Positions 35,077 through 43,532 are shown, numbered from the stretch's first letter. The stretch: DNA of 64,000 bases from Parabacteroides sp. 52 (GCF_010500925.1 NZ_QVMG01000006.1:1-64000); one strand, 5' to 3'. Notes: generated from the sequence alone by a model not told the origin. Numbers and translations: made by a program.

Positions 35077-35448
35077 ATGAAAGATATACGTTTAAATCCT
35101 TTGAAGGATAAGAGTTTTTGCTTTGCTTTGAGGATCATTAAGCTTTACAAATATCTTTGTAAAGACAAAAAGGAGATGATACTCTCTAAGCAAATACTCC
35201 GATCCGGGACAGCAATAGGAGCTATGCAACGGGAAAGTGAACATGCGGAAAGTACATTGGACTTTATACATAAGCTTTCTATAGCACAAAAAGAGAGTAA
35301 TGAGACTTTATACTGGTTAGAGTTGCTCCACAAAGCAGAGTATATTGATGAAGAGGCTTTTAACAGTATATATAAAGATGCACAGGAGCTTATCAGAATG
35401 ATAACTTCCATCATTAAAAGCACAAAAGCCTCTATAGGCAAATTATAA
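35077..35448 (+). CDS. Four-helix-bundle protein (23S rRNA intervening-sequence protein family)
   Basis: A 123-residue all-helical protein of the four-helix-bundle/S23 family. The family signature is clear: SKQILRSGTAIGAMQRESEHAESTLDF, then HKLSIAQKESNETLYWLELL, with conserved Arg-Ser-Gly-Thr, Glu and the YWL block. The family was first noticed as an open frame in intervening sequences of 23S rRNA genes, and copies are scattered through Bacteroidetes genomes; no enzymatic function is established. Here it interrupts the arginine operon between argG and argC and is bracketed by inverted AT-rich repeats. It has no metabolic link with its neighbours and looks like an inserted passenger. Confidence 0.92.
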   Translation: MKDIRLNPLKDKSFCFALRIIKLYKYLCKDKKEMILSKQILRSGTAIGAMQRESEHAESTLDFIHKLSIAQKESNETLYWLELLHKAEYIDEEAFNSIYKDAQELIRMITSIIKSTKASIGKL

Positions 35449-35478
35449 TTTATAATTAATAATTAACAATTAACAATT
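35440..35478. repeat. AT-rich repeat, right flank of the four-helix-bundle gene
   Basis: Contains aattataatttataattaa and ataattaacaattaacaatt. It overlaps the last codons of the small gene and runs to the argC start codon at 35479, so it also provides the argC leader. Confidence 0.8.
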
Positions 35479-36447
35479 ATGATAAAGGTTGGGATTATCG
35501 GAGGTGCAGGTTATACGGCGGGCGAACTGATTCGCTTGTTGGTCAATCACCCCGATGCGGAAATCGTATTTATTAATAGTAGCAGTAATGCCGGTAACCG
35601 GATTACCGATGTACATAGCGGTTTGTTTGGCGAAACCGATCTGGCTTTCACCAGCGAATTACCTTTCAATGAAGTCGATCTTCTTTTCCTTTGTTCGGCA
35701 CATGGCGATTCCAAGAAGTTTATGGAAGCACATACTATCCCCGAGCATCTGAAAATTATCGACCTGAGCACCGACTACCGGATGAAGAGCGACGAACATG
35801 AGTTTGTCTATGGCCTTCCGGAACTCAACCGCCGGGCGATCTGTAGCGCTAAATACGTAGCCAATCCGGGATGTTTCGCTACCTGTATCCAGTTAGGGAT
35901 ACTGCCATTGGCTAAACATCTGATGCTGAATTCCGAATTGCATGTCAATGCCATCACCGGATCAACCGGAGCGGGAGTTAAACCTTCCTCTACGACTCAT
36001 TTCAGTTGGCGAAACGATAATATCTCCATCTATAAACCTTTTACCCACCAGCATCTGGCGGAGATAGGTCAGAGTCTGCAACAACTGCAGACCAGCTTCA
36101 ACAGCCGTATCAACTTTATTCCCGTTCGCGGTAATTTCTCCCGTGGTATCTTTGCCACGACCTATATCGACTGCAAGGTCGGTTTGGATGAAATCACCCG
36201 TATCTACGAAGAATACTACGACGATCACTCTTTCACCTTTATCATGGACAAGAATCCGGATATGAAACAAGTGGTCAACACCAATAAATGTCTGATCCAC
36301 CTGGAGAAACATGATGATAAGCTCCTGATCATCTCCATGATCGACAACCTACTCAAAGGTGCCAGTGGACAAGCGGTACACAATATGAACCTGTTGTTCG
36401 GGTTGGAGGAGAAGGTAGGACTGCATCTAAAACCCAGTGGGTTTTAG
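35479..36447 (+). CDS. argC: N-acetyl-gamma-glutamyl-phosphate reductase (acyl-glutamyl-phosphate reductase)
   Basis: NADPH-dependent reduction of N-acyl-glutamyl phosphate to the semialdehyde in arginine synthesis. The 322-residue protein opens with the Rossmann motif GIIGGAGYTAGELIRLL and contains the catalytic cysteine in VANPGCFATCIQLG and the HQHLAEIGQSLQQL region of the short ArgC type. In Bacteroides fragilis this pathway is reported to use N-succinyl rather than N-acetyl intermediates, so the acyl group here is not certain. The last seven codons and stop form a perfect hairpin (36427-36447). Confidence 0.95.
   Translation: MIKVGIIGGAGYTAGELIRLLVNHPDAEIVFINSSSNAGNRITDVHSGLFGETDLAFTSELPFNEVDLLFLCSAHGDSKKFMEAHTIPEHLKIIDLSTDYRMKSDEHEFVYGLPELNRRAICSAKYVANPGCFATCIQLGILPLAKHLMLNSELHVNAITGSTGAGVKPSSTTHFSWRNDNISIYKPFTHQHLAEIGQSLQQLQTSFNSRINFIPVRGNFSRGIFATTYIDCKVGLDEITRIYEEYYDDHSFTFIMDKNPDMKQVVNTNKCLIHLEKHDDKLLIISMIDNLLKGASGQAVHNMNLLFGLEEKVGLHLKPSGF
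36427..36447. promoter_or_regulatory. Hairpin embedded in the 3' end of argC
   Basis: ctaaaaccca pairs exactly with tgggttttag, and the argC stop TAG is its last three bases. No T-run follows, so it may protect or process the operon mRNA rather than end it. Confidence 0.6.
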
Positions 36448-36448
36448 A

Positions 36449-36561
36449 TAATTGTTAATTATAAATTATTAATTGTAAGCTTAGGATAACACTTCGCAAC
36501 AATTCACAATTTATAATTAACAGTCACCCTTTATAATTTATAATTAATAATTTACAATTAC
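36449..36561. repeat. Cluster of AT-rich repeats between argC and argD
   Basis: Three copies: 36449-36478 (gttaattataaattattaat), 36500-36521 (acaatttataattaac) and 36530-36561 (tttataatttataattaata and onward). The first is inverted relative to the other two. Together they fill almost the whole argC-argD spacer and run to the argD start. Confidence 0.75.
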
Positions 36562-36562
36562 A

Positions 36563-37690
36563 ATGAAATTGTTTGACGTCTATCCTCTATTCAATATAGA
36601 AATCACAAAAGGTCTCGGCTGTAAGGTCTGGGACAAGGAAGGAACCGAGTATCTGGACCTTTATGGCGGTCACGCGGTGATCTCCGTAGGACATAGCCAT
36701 CCCGCCTATGTCAAAGCAATCACTGAGCAGGTGAATAAACTGGGATTCTATTCCAATTCGGTTATTAACAGCTTACAACAGAAGTTAGCCGATAAACTGG
36801 GAAAGGTATCGGGCTATGACGACTACTCGCTTTTCCTTATCAACTCCGGCGCTGAAGCCAATGAGAATGCATTGAAACTGGCATCATTCCACAACGGAAA
36901 GAAACGGGTATTGGCTTTCGAACATGCGTTCCATGGACGTACATCGGCTGCCGTGCGCGTGACCGACAATCCGAAAATCATCGCTCCGGTAAATGAAGAT
37001 ATGGCCGTGACCTATCTGCCCTTGAATAATGCAATGGCGGTAGAGGAAGAATTAAAAAAAGGAGATGTATCTTCTGTTATTATCGAAGGTATCTTAGGTG
37101 TGGGAGGAATCCAACTGCCCACAGATCAGTTTATGCAAGACCTGCGTGCCTTATGTACGAAATACGAAGCCTGCCTGATCCTGGATGAGATCCAATCGGG
37201 TTATGGCCGTAGCGGAAAGTTCTTTGCCCATCAATATGCTGGCATCAAACCGGATCTGATCACGGTTGCCAAAGGCATCGGGAATGGCTTTCCGGTCAGT
37301 GGACTACTGATCAGCCCCATGTTCAAGCCTGTGTATGGTATGCTGGGGACAACCTTTGGAGGGAATCATTTGGCCTGTGCGGCAGCAATAGCGGTACTGG
37401 ATATCTTTGAAGAAGAGAAACTGATTGAGAATACGGCGAAGGTAGGCTCTTTCCTTATGGAAGAATTGAAAAAGCTTCCCGGCATAAAAGAAGTCCGCGG
37501 ACGGGGTTTAATGATCGGTATCGAGTTCGAAGAGTCGATCAAAGAAGTACGCAACAAACTATTGTTCGAAGAAAAGGTTTTCACCGGAGTGGCCGGCACA
37601 CATACGATCCGTTTGTTACCCCCTCTTTGTTTGACCCTGGAACAGGCAACAGAGTTCCTGAGCCGGTTCAAGAAAGTACTCCACGTTTAA
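36563..37690 (+). CDS. argD: Acetylornithine (or succinylornithine) aminotransferase
   Basis: A class III PLP aminotransferase of 375 residues. Motifs: GHSHPAYVKAITEQVNKLG, FLINSGAEANENALKLAS (cofactor phosphate), AFHGRTSAAV, the PLP aspartate in LILDEIQSGYGRSG, and the Schiff-base lysine in LITVAKGIGNGFPVSG. TTFGGNHLACAAAIAVL completes the family pattern. It converts N-acyl-glutamate semialdehyde to N-acyl-ornithine. Last gene of the arg operon, followed by a strong terminator and tRNA-Val. argB, argF, argE and argH are not in this window. Confidence 0.94.
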   Translation: MKLFDVYPLFNIEITKGLGCKVWDKEGTEYLDLYGGHAVISVGHSHPAYVKAITEQVNKLGFYSNSVINSLQQKLADKLGKVSGYDDYSLFLINSGAEANENALKLASFHNGKKRVLAFEHAFHGRTSAAVRVTDNPKIIAPVNEDMAVTYLPLNNAMAVEEELKKGDVSSVIIEGILGVGGIQLPTDQFMQDLRALCTKYEACLILDEIQSGYGRSGKFFAHQYAGIKPDLITVAKGIGNGFPVSGLLISPMFKPVYGMLGTTFGGNHLACAAAIAVLDIFEEEKLIENTAKVGSFLMEELKKLPGIKEVRGRGLMIGIEFEESIKEVRNKLLFEEKVFTGVAGTHTIRLLPPLCLTLEQATEFLSRFKKVLHV

Positions 37691-37706
37691 TTTGTTCTTT
37701 ATATAT

Positions 37707-37748
37707 AAGAAAGGTCGTCCGTAGGTTAATCCTCGACGACCTTTTCTT
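37707..37748 (+). terminator. Intrinsic terminator of the arginine operon
   Basis: aagaaaggtcgtc pairs with gacgaccttttctt (one bulged base) around cgtaggttaatcctc, ending in a T-rich tail. Confidence 0.85.
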
Positions 37749-37764
37749 TTATAAAGTTTTTTGT

Positions 37765-37772
37765 TACATTTG
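37765..37772 (+). promoter_or_regulatory. Putative tRNA-Val promoter (-7 box)
   Basis: TACATTTG, nine bases before the mature tRNA 5' end. Confidence 0.55.
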
Positions 37773-37781
37773 CCCCTATAA

Positions 37782-37856
37782 GAACTGTTAGCTCAGTTGG
37801 TTCAGAGCACTGCCTTGACAGGGCAGGGGTCGCCGGTTCGAGTCCGGCACAGTTCA
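37782..37856 (+). tRNA. tRNA-Val (anticodon GAC)
   Basis: A complete cloverleaf of 75 bases. Acceptor GAACTGT pairs with ACAGTTC, the D arm is GCTC...GAGC, the anticodon stem is CTGCC/GGCAG around loop TTGACAG with anticodon GAC at 37817-37819, and the T arm is GCCGG TTCGAGT CCGGC. The discriminator base is A and CCA is not encoded. It is a single tRNA gene with its own promoter box between argD and the FKBP-like gene. Confidence 0.97.
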
Positions 37857-37863
37857 CATCCTT

Positions 37864-38370
37864 TTATTGAATGCCATCTATCACATAGGTGAATACCAAT
37901 GTCGAACCTCCGGGAATAGCATAATAGTCATAATATCCATAACCCAGAGAAGCCGGTATAATCGCTTCTATCTTCTCATCCACACAAGTTTCCATCATAA
38001 CCAATGCAATACCGGGTATCAATTGTTGAGGTTGATAAGTCTCTTCGAATTCTTGTTGAAAAACGGTTCCATCAATAAGGAGCCCTTTCATTTTCATATG
38101 CGCATTTGAATCGAGGCGGATCGAGTCTCCTTCTCCTGTCTTTTCCAAAATGCGATATAAAACCGTATCCGTTCCATAGGTGATTTGTCTGTACAACAAG
38201 TTGCCATTTTCATCTTTAAGCAATTTTTTTTCCCGGATATAATCTATATTCTCCTGAAAATAATTCAACTGCTCGGCAGTAAAGCCTTTATCATCATCAT
38301 CATTACAAGCAATGAAACTGATAGCCATAATGGCTAATAACGCATAAACGCATAGAGAAAGTTTTCTCAT
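37864..38370 (-). CDS. FKBP-type peptidyl-prolyl isomerase-like lipoprotein
   Basis: A 168-residue predicted lipoprotein with lipobox FIAC (Cys22) followed by an aspartate run (NDDDDK), a typical surface-export signal in this phylum. The C-terminal half matches the end of FKBP domains: IPASLGYGYYDYYAIPGGSTLVFTYVI corresponds to the usual P-x-x-L-A-Y-G and I-P-x-x-x-x-L-x-F pattern. Key aromatic residues of the active FKBP pocket are only partly present (FQQEFEET in place of FDSS), so isomerase activity is uncertain. Its 3' end lies 7 bases from the tRNA-Val 3' end on the opposite strand. Confidence 0.8.
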   Translation of the reverse strand: MRKLSLCVYALLAIMAISFIACNDDDDKGFTAEQLNYFQENIDYIREKKLLKDENGNLLYRQITYGTDTVLYRILEKTGEGDSIRLDSNAHMKMKGLLIDGTVFQQEFEETYQPQQLIPGIALVMMETCVDEKIEAIIPASLGYGYYDYYAIPGGSTLVFTYVIDGIQ

Positions 38371-38412
38371 GATCTATTCAATTTTGTTTTTATATGTTAC
38401 ACATTAAGGATG

Positions 38413-38420
38413 CAAAGATA
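38413..38420 (-). promoter_or_regulatory. Putative promoter (-7 box) of the FKBP-like gene
   Basis: Plus-strand CAAAGATA is TATCTTTG on the minus strand, 42 bases from the start. Confidence 0.5.
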
Positions 38421-38451
38421 CAAAAAGGGTATTCAGGGAAGAAATTAATTG

Positions 38452-38459
38452 TATATTTG
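38452..38459 (+). promoter_or_regulatory. Putative dgkA promoter (-7 box)
   Basis: TATATTTG, 18 bases before the ATG at 38478; it lies inside the upstream extension of the open frame (38394 on) and so argues against that earlier start. Confidence 0.55.
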
Positions 38460-38477
38460 TTTCAAAATCGGGAAAGA

Positions 38478-38858
38478 ATGAAAAACAGTGGCTTTACATT
38501 TCGCAAGCGGTTATCCAGTTTCAAGTATGCTTTTCAAGGTTTGAAACGTTTATTTACGCATGAAGCCAATATTTGGATCCATACTTTAGCCGCTATATGT
38601 GTTGTTCTTGCCGGTTTTTACTTCTCTTTATCCCCGTCGGAATGGTTAATCGTAATCCTGGTTATAGGATTTGTTTTCAGTGCGGAAGCTTTCAACTCTG
38701 CGATCGAATCATTAAGCGATGTTGTTTCTCCGGAGTACAATGAATACATAAAACACACCAAGGACCTGGCAGCAGGTGCTGTTCTACTGGCGGCAATCAC
38801 GGCAGCGATAATAGGCATTTTGATTTTCGCCCCGAAGATAATCATTTTCTTCGCCTGA
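38478..38858 (+). CDS. dgkA: Diacylglycerol/undecaprenol kinase (DgkA family)
   Basis: A small integral-membrane kinase of 126 residues from the ATG at 38478 (MKNSGFTFRKRLSSFKYAFQGLK), which matches the family start. The frame continues upstream to 38394, but that part lacks family character and contains the promoter box. Three membrane helices are predicted, with the signature EAFNSAIESLSDVVSPEYN holding the catalytic glutamate and metal-binding residues, followed by HTKDLAAGAVLLAA. In Gram-positives this family phosphorylates undecaprenol; in Proteobacteria, diacylglycerol. The lipid here is not determined. Convergent with the rodA operon 18 bases away. Confidence 0.92.
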   Translation: MKNSGFTFRKRLSSFKYAFQGLKRLFTHEANIWIHTLAAICVVLAGFYFSLSPSEWLIVILVIGFVFSAEAFNSAIESLSDVVSPEYNEYIKHTKDLAAGAVLLAAITAAIIGILIFAPKIIIFFA

Positions 38859-38876
38859 CGGCAAAGAACCGATCCT

Positions 38877-40322
38877 CTACCTCTCTTTCCGGGAAGCGTC
38901 CAGACGCAGGAAAATAAATAACAATATGGTGAAACCCCATAACGAAGATCCTCCATAGCTGAAAAAGGGTAAAGGAATACCTATGACCGGCGTTAGACCG
39001 ATAACCATACCGATATTGATAACCATATGGAAAAAGAAGATAGAGGCAACGCTATATCCATAGACGCGTGAGAACGTATTGCCCTGTCGTTCGGCCAACA
39101 TAATCAGCCGGATGATAAAAAGCCCAAACAATAAAAGAACGGCCGATGCCCCCAGGAAGCCCTGTTCTTCACCGACTGTACAAAAGATAAAGTCCGTATC
39201 TTGCTCGGGCACGTATTTCAATTTCGTTTGTGTTCCATTGAGAAACCCTTTGCCGGAGAATCCTCCGGAGCCAATCGCTATCTTGGATTGATTCACATTA
39301 TACCCGGCTCCGCTCGGATCGTCTTCAAGTCCCAGGGCTACGCGTATACGTATTTGTTGATGCGGTTCCAATACATTGTCCATCACATAATCCACCGAAA
39401 AAAGAAACAAAAGAGAGGTGAGGGCAAAAACAGCAATCAAGGCATACGCCCCAACCCAGCGTTTGAATGACAAAAAGATCAGATAAAGCGACATCCCGCC
39501 AACCAAGCCCATAGCCACCAGGGCAAAGTTTACAGGCACAAAGAAAGAGACGAAATAGGCTCCTATAAAAACAGAAGCAATACCAATCGCCAAAGTCGAT
39601 ATCGCCTGCTTGTCTCTCCGGAGAATAGCTAACAACCCGACAGAGATAAGCAGTACCAGACAAGAGACGATGAGTTCACCCAGGGGCGTGATACCTGCCA
39701 TTTCATCCGCATATTTGACTCCGGTCACAAAATAGAGAACGGCACATAGCCCCGCCAACAGGATGTATCCCGACATTCCTTCCCTGTACAAAACCAGGAA
39801 GAAGGCCAGATACACAAGAGCAGACCCCGTTTCTTTTTGCAATAAGATACAAATCATCGGCAGGACAATCAAAAGAAGAGCCAGGCAGAAATTTTTTATC
39901 GTATTGAGTTTGAAACCATACCCATTCATCAGTTTAGCCATCGCCAGTGCGGTTGCAAACTTTGCAAACTCAGCCGGTTGGATGCGTATGGGACCAAGCA
40001 CCAACCACGAACGCGACCCTTTGATGTCCGGAGCCAGAAAGATGGTTGCAATAAGCAATATTATAATCGAGCCATAGATAAAATAAGCAAAGATATCATA
40101 AAAGCCACTCTCCAGCATCAGGATTACAAAGATCAGGATAAAAGCCGTACCCATCCAGATCAACTGAGAGCCAGGACGCCCAGAGGGGTCGAACAAGGCA
40201 GTATTGTCGAAGTCGTAACTCGCTCCGCATATGCTGAACCAACCGGCTACAATCATAATGACATAAAGCAAGATGGTAAACCAATCGACCGTTTTCCACA
40301 AATTTGTTTTTCTAGAATACAT
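38877..40322 (-). CDS. rodA: Rod-shape SEDS glycosyltransferase RodA
   Basis: Peptidoglycan polymerase of the cell-elongation machine, working with PBP2. The 481-residue protein has about 10-12 membrane segments and SEDS motifs: GSRSWLVLGPIRIQPAEFAK, LLQKETGSALVY, the periplasmic catalytic-region NQSKIAIGSGGFSGKGFLNGTQTKLKYVPEQDTDFIF (shown here in part) and the C-terminal LPFFSYGGSSLWGF. It overlaps mrdA by 11 bases, so translation is probably coupled. Last gene of purH-mreBCD-mrdA-rodA. It is longer than E. coli RodA (370) because of an extended middle region, common in Bacteroidetes. Confidence 0.96.
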   Translation of the reverse strand: MYSRKTNLWKTVDWFTILLYVIMIVAGWFSICGASYDFDNTALFDPSGRPGSQLIWMGTAFILIFVILMLESGFYDIFAYFIYGSIIILLIATIFLAPDIKGSRSWLVLGPIRIQPAEFAKFATALAMAKLMNGYGFKLNTIKNFCLALLLIVLPMICILLQKETGSALVYLAFFLVLYREGMSGYILLAGLCAVLYFVTGVKYADEMAGITPLGELIVSCLVLLISVGLLAILRRDKQAISTLAIGIASVFIGAYFVSFFVPVNFALVAMGLVGGMSLYLIFLSFKRWVGAYALIAVFALTSLLFLFSVDYVMDNVLEPHQQIRIRVALGLEDDPSGAGYNVNQSKIAIGSGGFSGKGFLNGTQTKLKYVPEQDTDFIFCTVGEEQGFLGASAVLLLFGLFIIRLIMLAERQGNTFSRVYGYSVASIFFFHMVINIGMVIGLTPVIGIPLPFFSYGGSSLWGFTILLFIFLRLDASRKER

Positions 40323-42177
40323 TTCTCAGTGTTGAAGAGTTAACCATTGTGTATTCAGTATATTTACTGTTTTCCGAAAGGGTACCGGTCAGGTACTTTT
40401 CCATCATCAGCTTGCCAATAGGCACTCCGTAATTTGCTCCCCATCCGCCGTTTTCCACATAAACGACAATAGCCACTTTCGGATTCTCATAAGGGGCAAA
40501 CCCCATAAAGGCGGAGTGATCTTTCCCGTGCGGATTTTCCGCCGTACCGGTTTTCCCACACACCTGTATGCCCGGAATGGCTGCTGCCCAACAAGTACCA
40601 TACTGAACAGCTGCCAACATCCCCTCGGCTACATCCTTATAATATTTCGGATCTATGGTAGGATATTTTTTGTTTGTATACAGAGTGTCTAAAGCCATAT
40701 CCTCTATCTCTCTTACGACATGAGGCGTGATAAAGTAGCCCCGGTTGGCAATCGTAGCAGCCAGGTTGCACATCTGTACAGGGGTCGCCGTGATCTCTCC
40801 TTGTCCGATTGCCGTGGAGATAATGGTACTCGAATTCCATCTGCCTCTATTCCATTTGTCATAAAAGGCACTGTTGGGTATGAACCCCCGGTTCTCACCC
40901 GGCAAATCGACGCCTAACTTATACCCATATCCCATAGAGACGATATGATTCTTCCAAACCTCAAAGCCTTCCTGTATGGTCTGGTAGCGGTGTCGGTTGT
41001 CCAACATCTCATGCAATCCCCAGCAAAAGTACGAATTACAGGAGGTAGCAAGCGCAGGAATCAGTCCCAAAGGAGAGGCATGTCCGTGACAGGCCGGTTT
41101 GGGTTTGCCTCCCCGGCTATTATACGTATACCCATAAGAACAGGAATACAATGTCTGAGGGGTTATTACATTTTCCTGCAGGAAGATAAGTCCCTGCGCC
41201 GGTTTAAAGGTCGATCCTGGAGGATACCTACCCATAACGGACCTGTCCAACAGCGGGTTGTGCGGATCCTTTTCCAATTCAATATGATTGCTTCCACGCT
41301 GACGGCCGACCAATAGTCGGGGGTCATAGGAAGGAGCCGAGACCATACACAATATTTCCCCGGTTTGCGGCTCGATCATCACAATACTGCCTTTTTTATT
41401 TTGCATCAGATACTCCCCATAAGCCTGCAATTCGATATCGATAGAGAGGGATATGTTCTTTCCCGATTCGGGAGTTACGTCATACGCACCCTCATCATAT
41501 CTCCCTTTGATACGGCCATGGGCATCCCGCAATAAGATTTCAGTACCTTTTTCTCCGCGTAATATTTTTTCATAAGAACGTTCTACACCGGAACGTCCCG
41601 TATAGTCTTCCTGGGAGTAGTAACTATCCTCCTCCATATCTTTTTTATTGACCTTACCGATATCTCCCAATACATGGGCGGCATACGGATACTCATATTC
41701 CCGGATGGTTCGGCTCTGTATATAAAAACCCGGAAACTTATACAGTTTCTCCTGCAAAATACCATATTCCTGAGCGGACAATTGATGCATAAAGAGCTGG
41801 GGGACATAGGATGAATAACCGGGATTTAAGCGGCGGTTTTTTATTTCTTCGATTCTTTTATCGAATAGTTCTTTATTTATTCCCAGGATATTACAGAAAT
41901 CAAGTGTATCAAAAGGTTGCACCTCCCTCATTATCATCATCACATCGTAGGTCGGCTGGTTGTATACAAGTAGTTTGCCGTTACGGTCATAGATCATACC
42001 CCGGGAAGGATAAATCGTTTTCTTCAAAAACGCATTGCTATCAGCCCAGGCTTTGTAATCATTATCGACCACCTGTAGAAAAAAGAGACGAACTATAAAG
42101 ACGAAGATCATTAGAATAACAGCTCCGCCGATTATAAACCTTCTGTTTTCAAGAGTGTATTTATTGTTTTTCTCCAC
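40312..42177 (-). CDS. mrdA: Penicillin-binding protein 2 (peptidoglycan transpeptidase)
   Basis: Class B PBP of the elongasome, 621 residues. An N-terminal membrane anchor (about 13-35) is followed by the dimerisation domain with YPSRGMIYDRNGKLLVYN, then the transpeptidase domain. Active-site motifs are visible: SxxK as STFK in RYPPGSTFKPAQG (about residue 319), SxN as SCN in ALATSCNSYF, and KTGT in VCGKTGTAENPHG (about 541). The start is a GTG at 42177 (MEKNNKYTLENR), overlapping mreD by 17 bases; no nearby ATG is suitable. It acts in the periplasm with RodA. Confidence 0.97.
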   Translation of the reverse strand: MEKNNKYTLENRRFIIGGAVILMIFVFIVRLFFLQVVDNDYKAWADSNAFLKKTIYPSRGMIYDRNGKLLVYNQPTYDVMMIMREVQPFDTLDFCNILGINKELFDKRIEEIKNRRLNPGYSSYVPQLFMHQLSAQEYGILQEKLYKFPGFYIQSRTIREYEYPYAAHVLGDIGKVNKKDMEEDSYYSQEDYTGRSGVERSYEKILRGEKGTEILLRDAHGRIKGRYDEGAYDVTPESGKNISLSIDIELQAYGEYLMQNKKGSIVMIEPQTGEILCMVSAPSYDPRLLVGRQRGSNHIELEKDPHNPLLDRSVMGRYPPGSTFKPAQGLIFLQENVITPQTLYSCSYGYTYNSRGGKPKPACHGHASPLGLIPALATSCNSYFCWGLHEMLDNRHRYQTIQEGFEVWKNHIVSMGYGYKLGVDLPGENRGFIPNSAFYDKWNRGRWNSSTIISTAIGQGEITATPVQMCNLAATIANRGYFITPHVVREIEDMALDTLYTNKKYPTIDPKYYKDVAEGMLAAVQYGTCWAAAIPGIQVCGKTGTAENPHGKDHSAFMGFAPYENPKVAIVVYVENGGWGANYGVPIGKLMMEKYLTGTLSENSKYTEYTMVNSSTLRNVF

Positions 42178-42685
42178 TTTTCTGAGGGCTTATATTGAAT
42201 GCTTCTACGATACAGATTAACAAGGTTGTCATACACAGACTACCCAGGATACGCAGGAGAAGGTAGAGGGGCTCATAAAGAGAAAAAGACTCTATCAGGA
42301 ACAAAGCCATATGATGAATGACAACAAAAGACAGGGTATAACGTAAGAAACCTCCATATCCGAAAGTACGGAAAGAAGGATAGATGCCTTCGGGCAGGTC
42401 TTTGCCCATAAAAAAACGAATGAGGGGATCACGTAGGAAGCCGGCCAACGTACAAGCTGCCGTATGCATACCTGGAGTATTCGCGAATGAGTCGATCACC
42501 AGACCGGTCAAAAAAGAAAAAATCAAAACATACCCCCGCGACATACCCACAGGCAGTTTGAGCAGGAAATAGATATACAAAAACGGGGTAGCCATCCGCA
42601 AAAAGTAAATATGATTCAGGAACAACACCTGAATAAGAACAAACACAAAGAAATAGATCAGATTGCGTATTATATTATGTATCAT
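42161..42685 (-). CDS. mreD: Rod shape-determining protein MreD
   Basis: A 174-residue inner-membrane protein with about five hydrophobic segments, consistent with MreD, which links the MreC/MreB scaffold to the elongation enzymes. Sequence is poorly conserved in this family, so the call rests on topology, length and its position between mreC and mrdA. Family-like phrases are LNHIYFLRMATPFLYIYFLLKLP and FLTGLVIDSFANTPGMHTAACTLAGFLR. It overlaps both neighbours (11 and 17 bases). Confidence 0.92.
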   Translation of the reverse strand: MIHNIIRNLIYFFVFVLIQVLFLNHIYFLRMATPFLYIYFLLKLPVGMSRGYVLIFSFLTGLVIDSFANTPGMHTAACTLAGFLRDPLIRFFMGKDLPEGIYPSFRTFGYGGFLRYTLSFVVIHHMALFLIESFSLYEPLYLLLRILGSLCMTTLLICIVEAFNISPQKSGEKQ

Positions 42686-43532
42686 TCCCCATGGCCTCCT
42701 CTTCCAATCTTAGCTGTTCGTCCTGTTTACTATTCATCAGAATACGCACATTTGTCAATGTATCAAAATGGGTTGCCAACGCCACATCGAGTGAATAGAA
42801 ATTATCGTCATGCTGTTTCTTAAAGTCTGTAATAGTACCCACGATAATGCCCGGAGGGAAAATACTCGAATAGCCGCTGGTAACAATCGTATCTCCTTTC
42901 TGAAATTCCACATGCCGGGCCAACTCCTCCAATTGAGCGAAGCGCGCATCCCGTCCATTCCACCTCAACGAGCCGAAATAATTACTACCCAACACCTTGC
43001 AACTCAAACGGTATTTAGGATTCAACAAAGGAAGAATAACCGAAAAATTCCGGGAGACATGGGAGACGATGCCCACCACGCCCTGATCGGAAACCACGCC
43101 CATATCCGGTGTGATTCCGTCTTTTGTGCCTTTGTCTATGGTGATGTAGTTCGAGAGATGGGTCACACTGTTGTTGACCACCTTGGCCATCGTAAAACGG
43201 AAAGCGTGTTGTTCGGTCGAATCCGGTGCAAAACCGGCAAATGACAGGCTGTCTGCGTAAATCTTATCCATCTGGTTTTGCAGCGTCAGAAGTTGCATTT
43301 CCAATTCTCCATTACGCTCTGTCAATGTTTTGTTTATCTCCCGCAGGTTGAGATACGAGGTGATAGAAGCCGAAAGAGAAGCCACATGCCCTGTCACGAC
43401 ATTGGCCGAACTAATCCACACACTCCGCTGGTAGGCGGAGTTTTGATAGATCAGTACAAACGATATGATCTCTAACAGGATAAATAAGAACCAGTGTCTT
43501 TTCCGTACAAGAAAATCTAAAAGCTTACGCAT
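42675..43532 (-). CDS. mreC: Rod shape-determining protein MreC
   Basis: A 285-residue bitopic protein: one membrane helix (about 13-30), a coiled-coil stretch (LNLREINKTLTERNGELEMQLLTLQNQMDKI, about 57-88, quoted in part) that mediates dimers, and a beta-barrel periplasmic domain with IDKGTKDGITPDMGVVSDQG and VVGIVSHVSRNFSVILPLL. The GDTIVTSGYSSIFPPGIIVG block is typical of MreC. It forms a periplasmic scaffold for PBP2/RodA. A gap of 29 bases separates it from mreB. Confidence 0.96.
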   Translation of the reverse strand: MRKLLDFLVRKRHWFLFILLEIISFVLIYQNSAYQRSVWISSANVVTGHVASLSASITSYLNLREINKTLTERNGELEMQLLTLQNQMDKIYADSLSFAGFAPDSTEQHAFRFTMAKVVNNSVTHLSNYITIDKGTKDGITPDMGVVSDQGVVGIVSHVSRNFSVILPLLNPKYRLSCKVLGSNYFGSLRWNGRDARFAQLEELARHVEFQKGDTIVTSGYSSIFPPGIIVGTITDFKKQHDDNFYSLDVALATHFDTLTNVRILMNSKQDEQLRLEEEAMGNDT

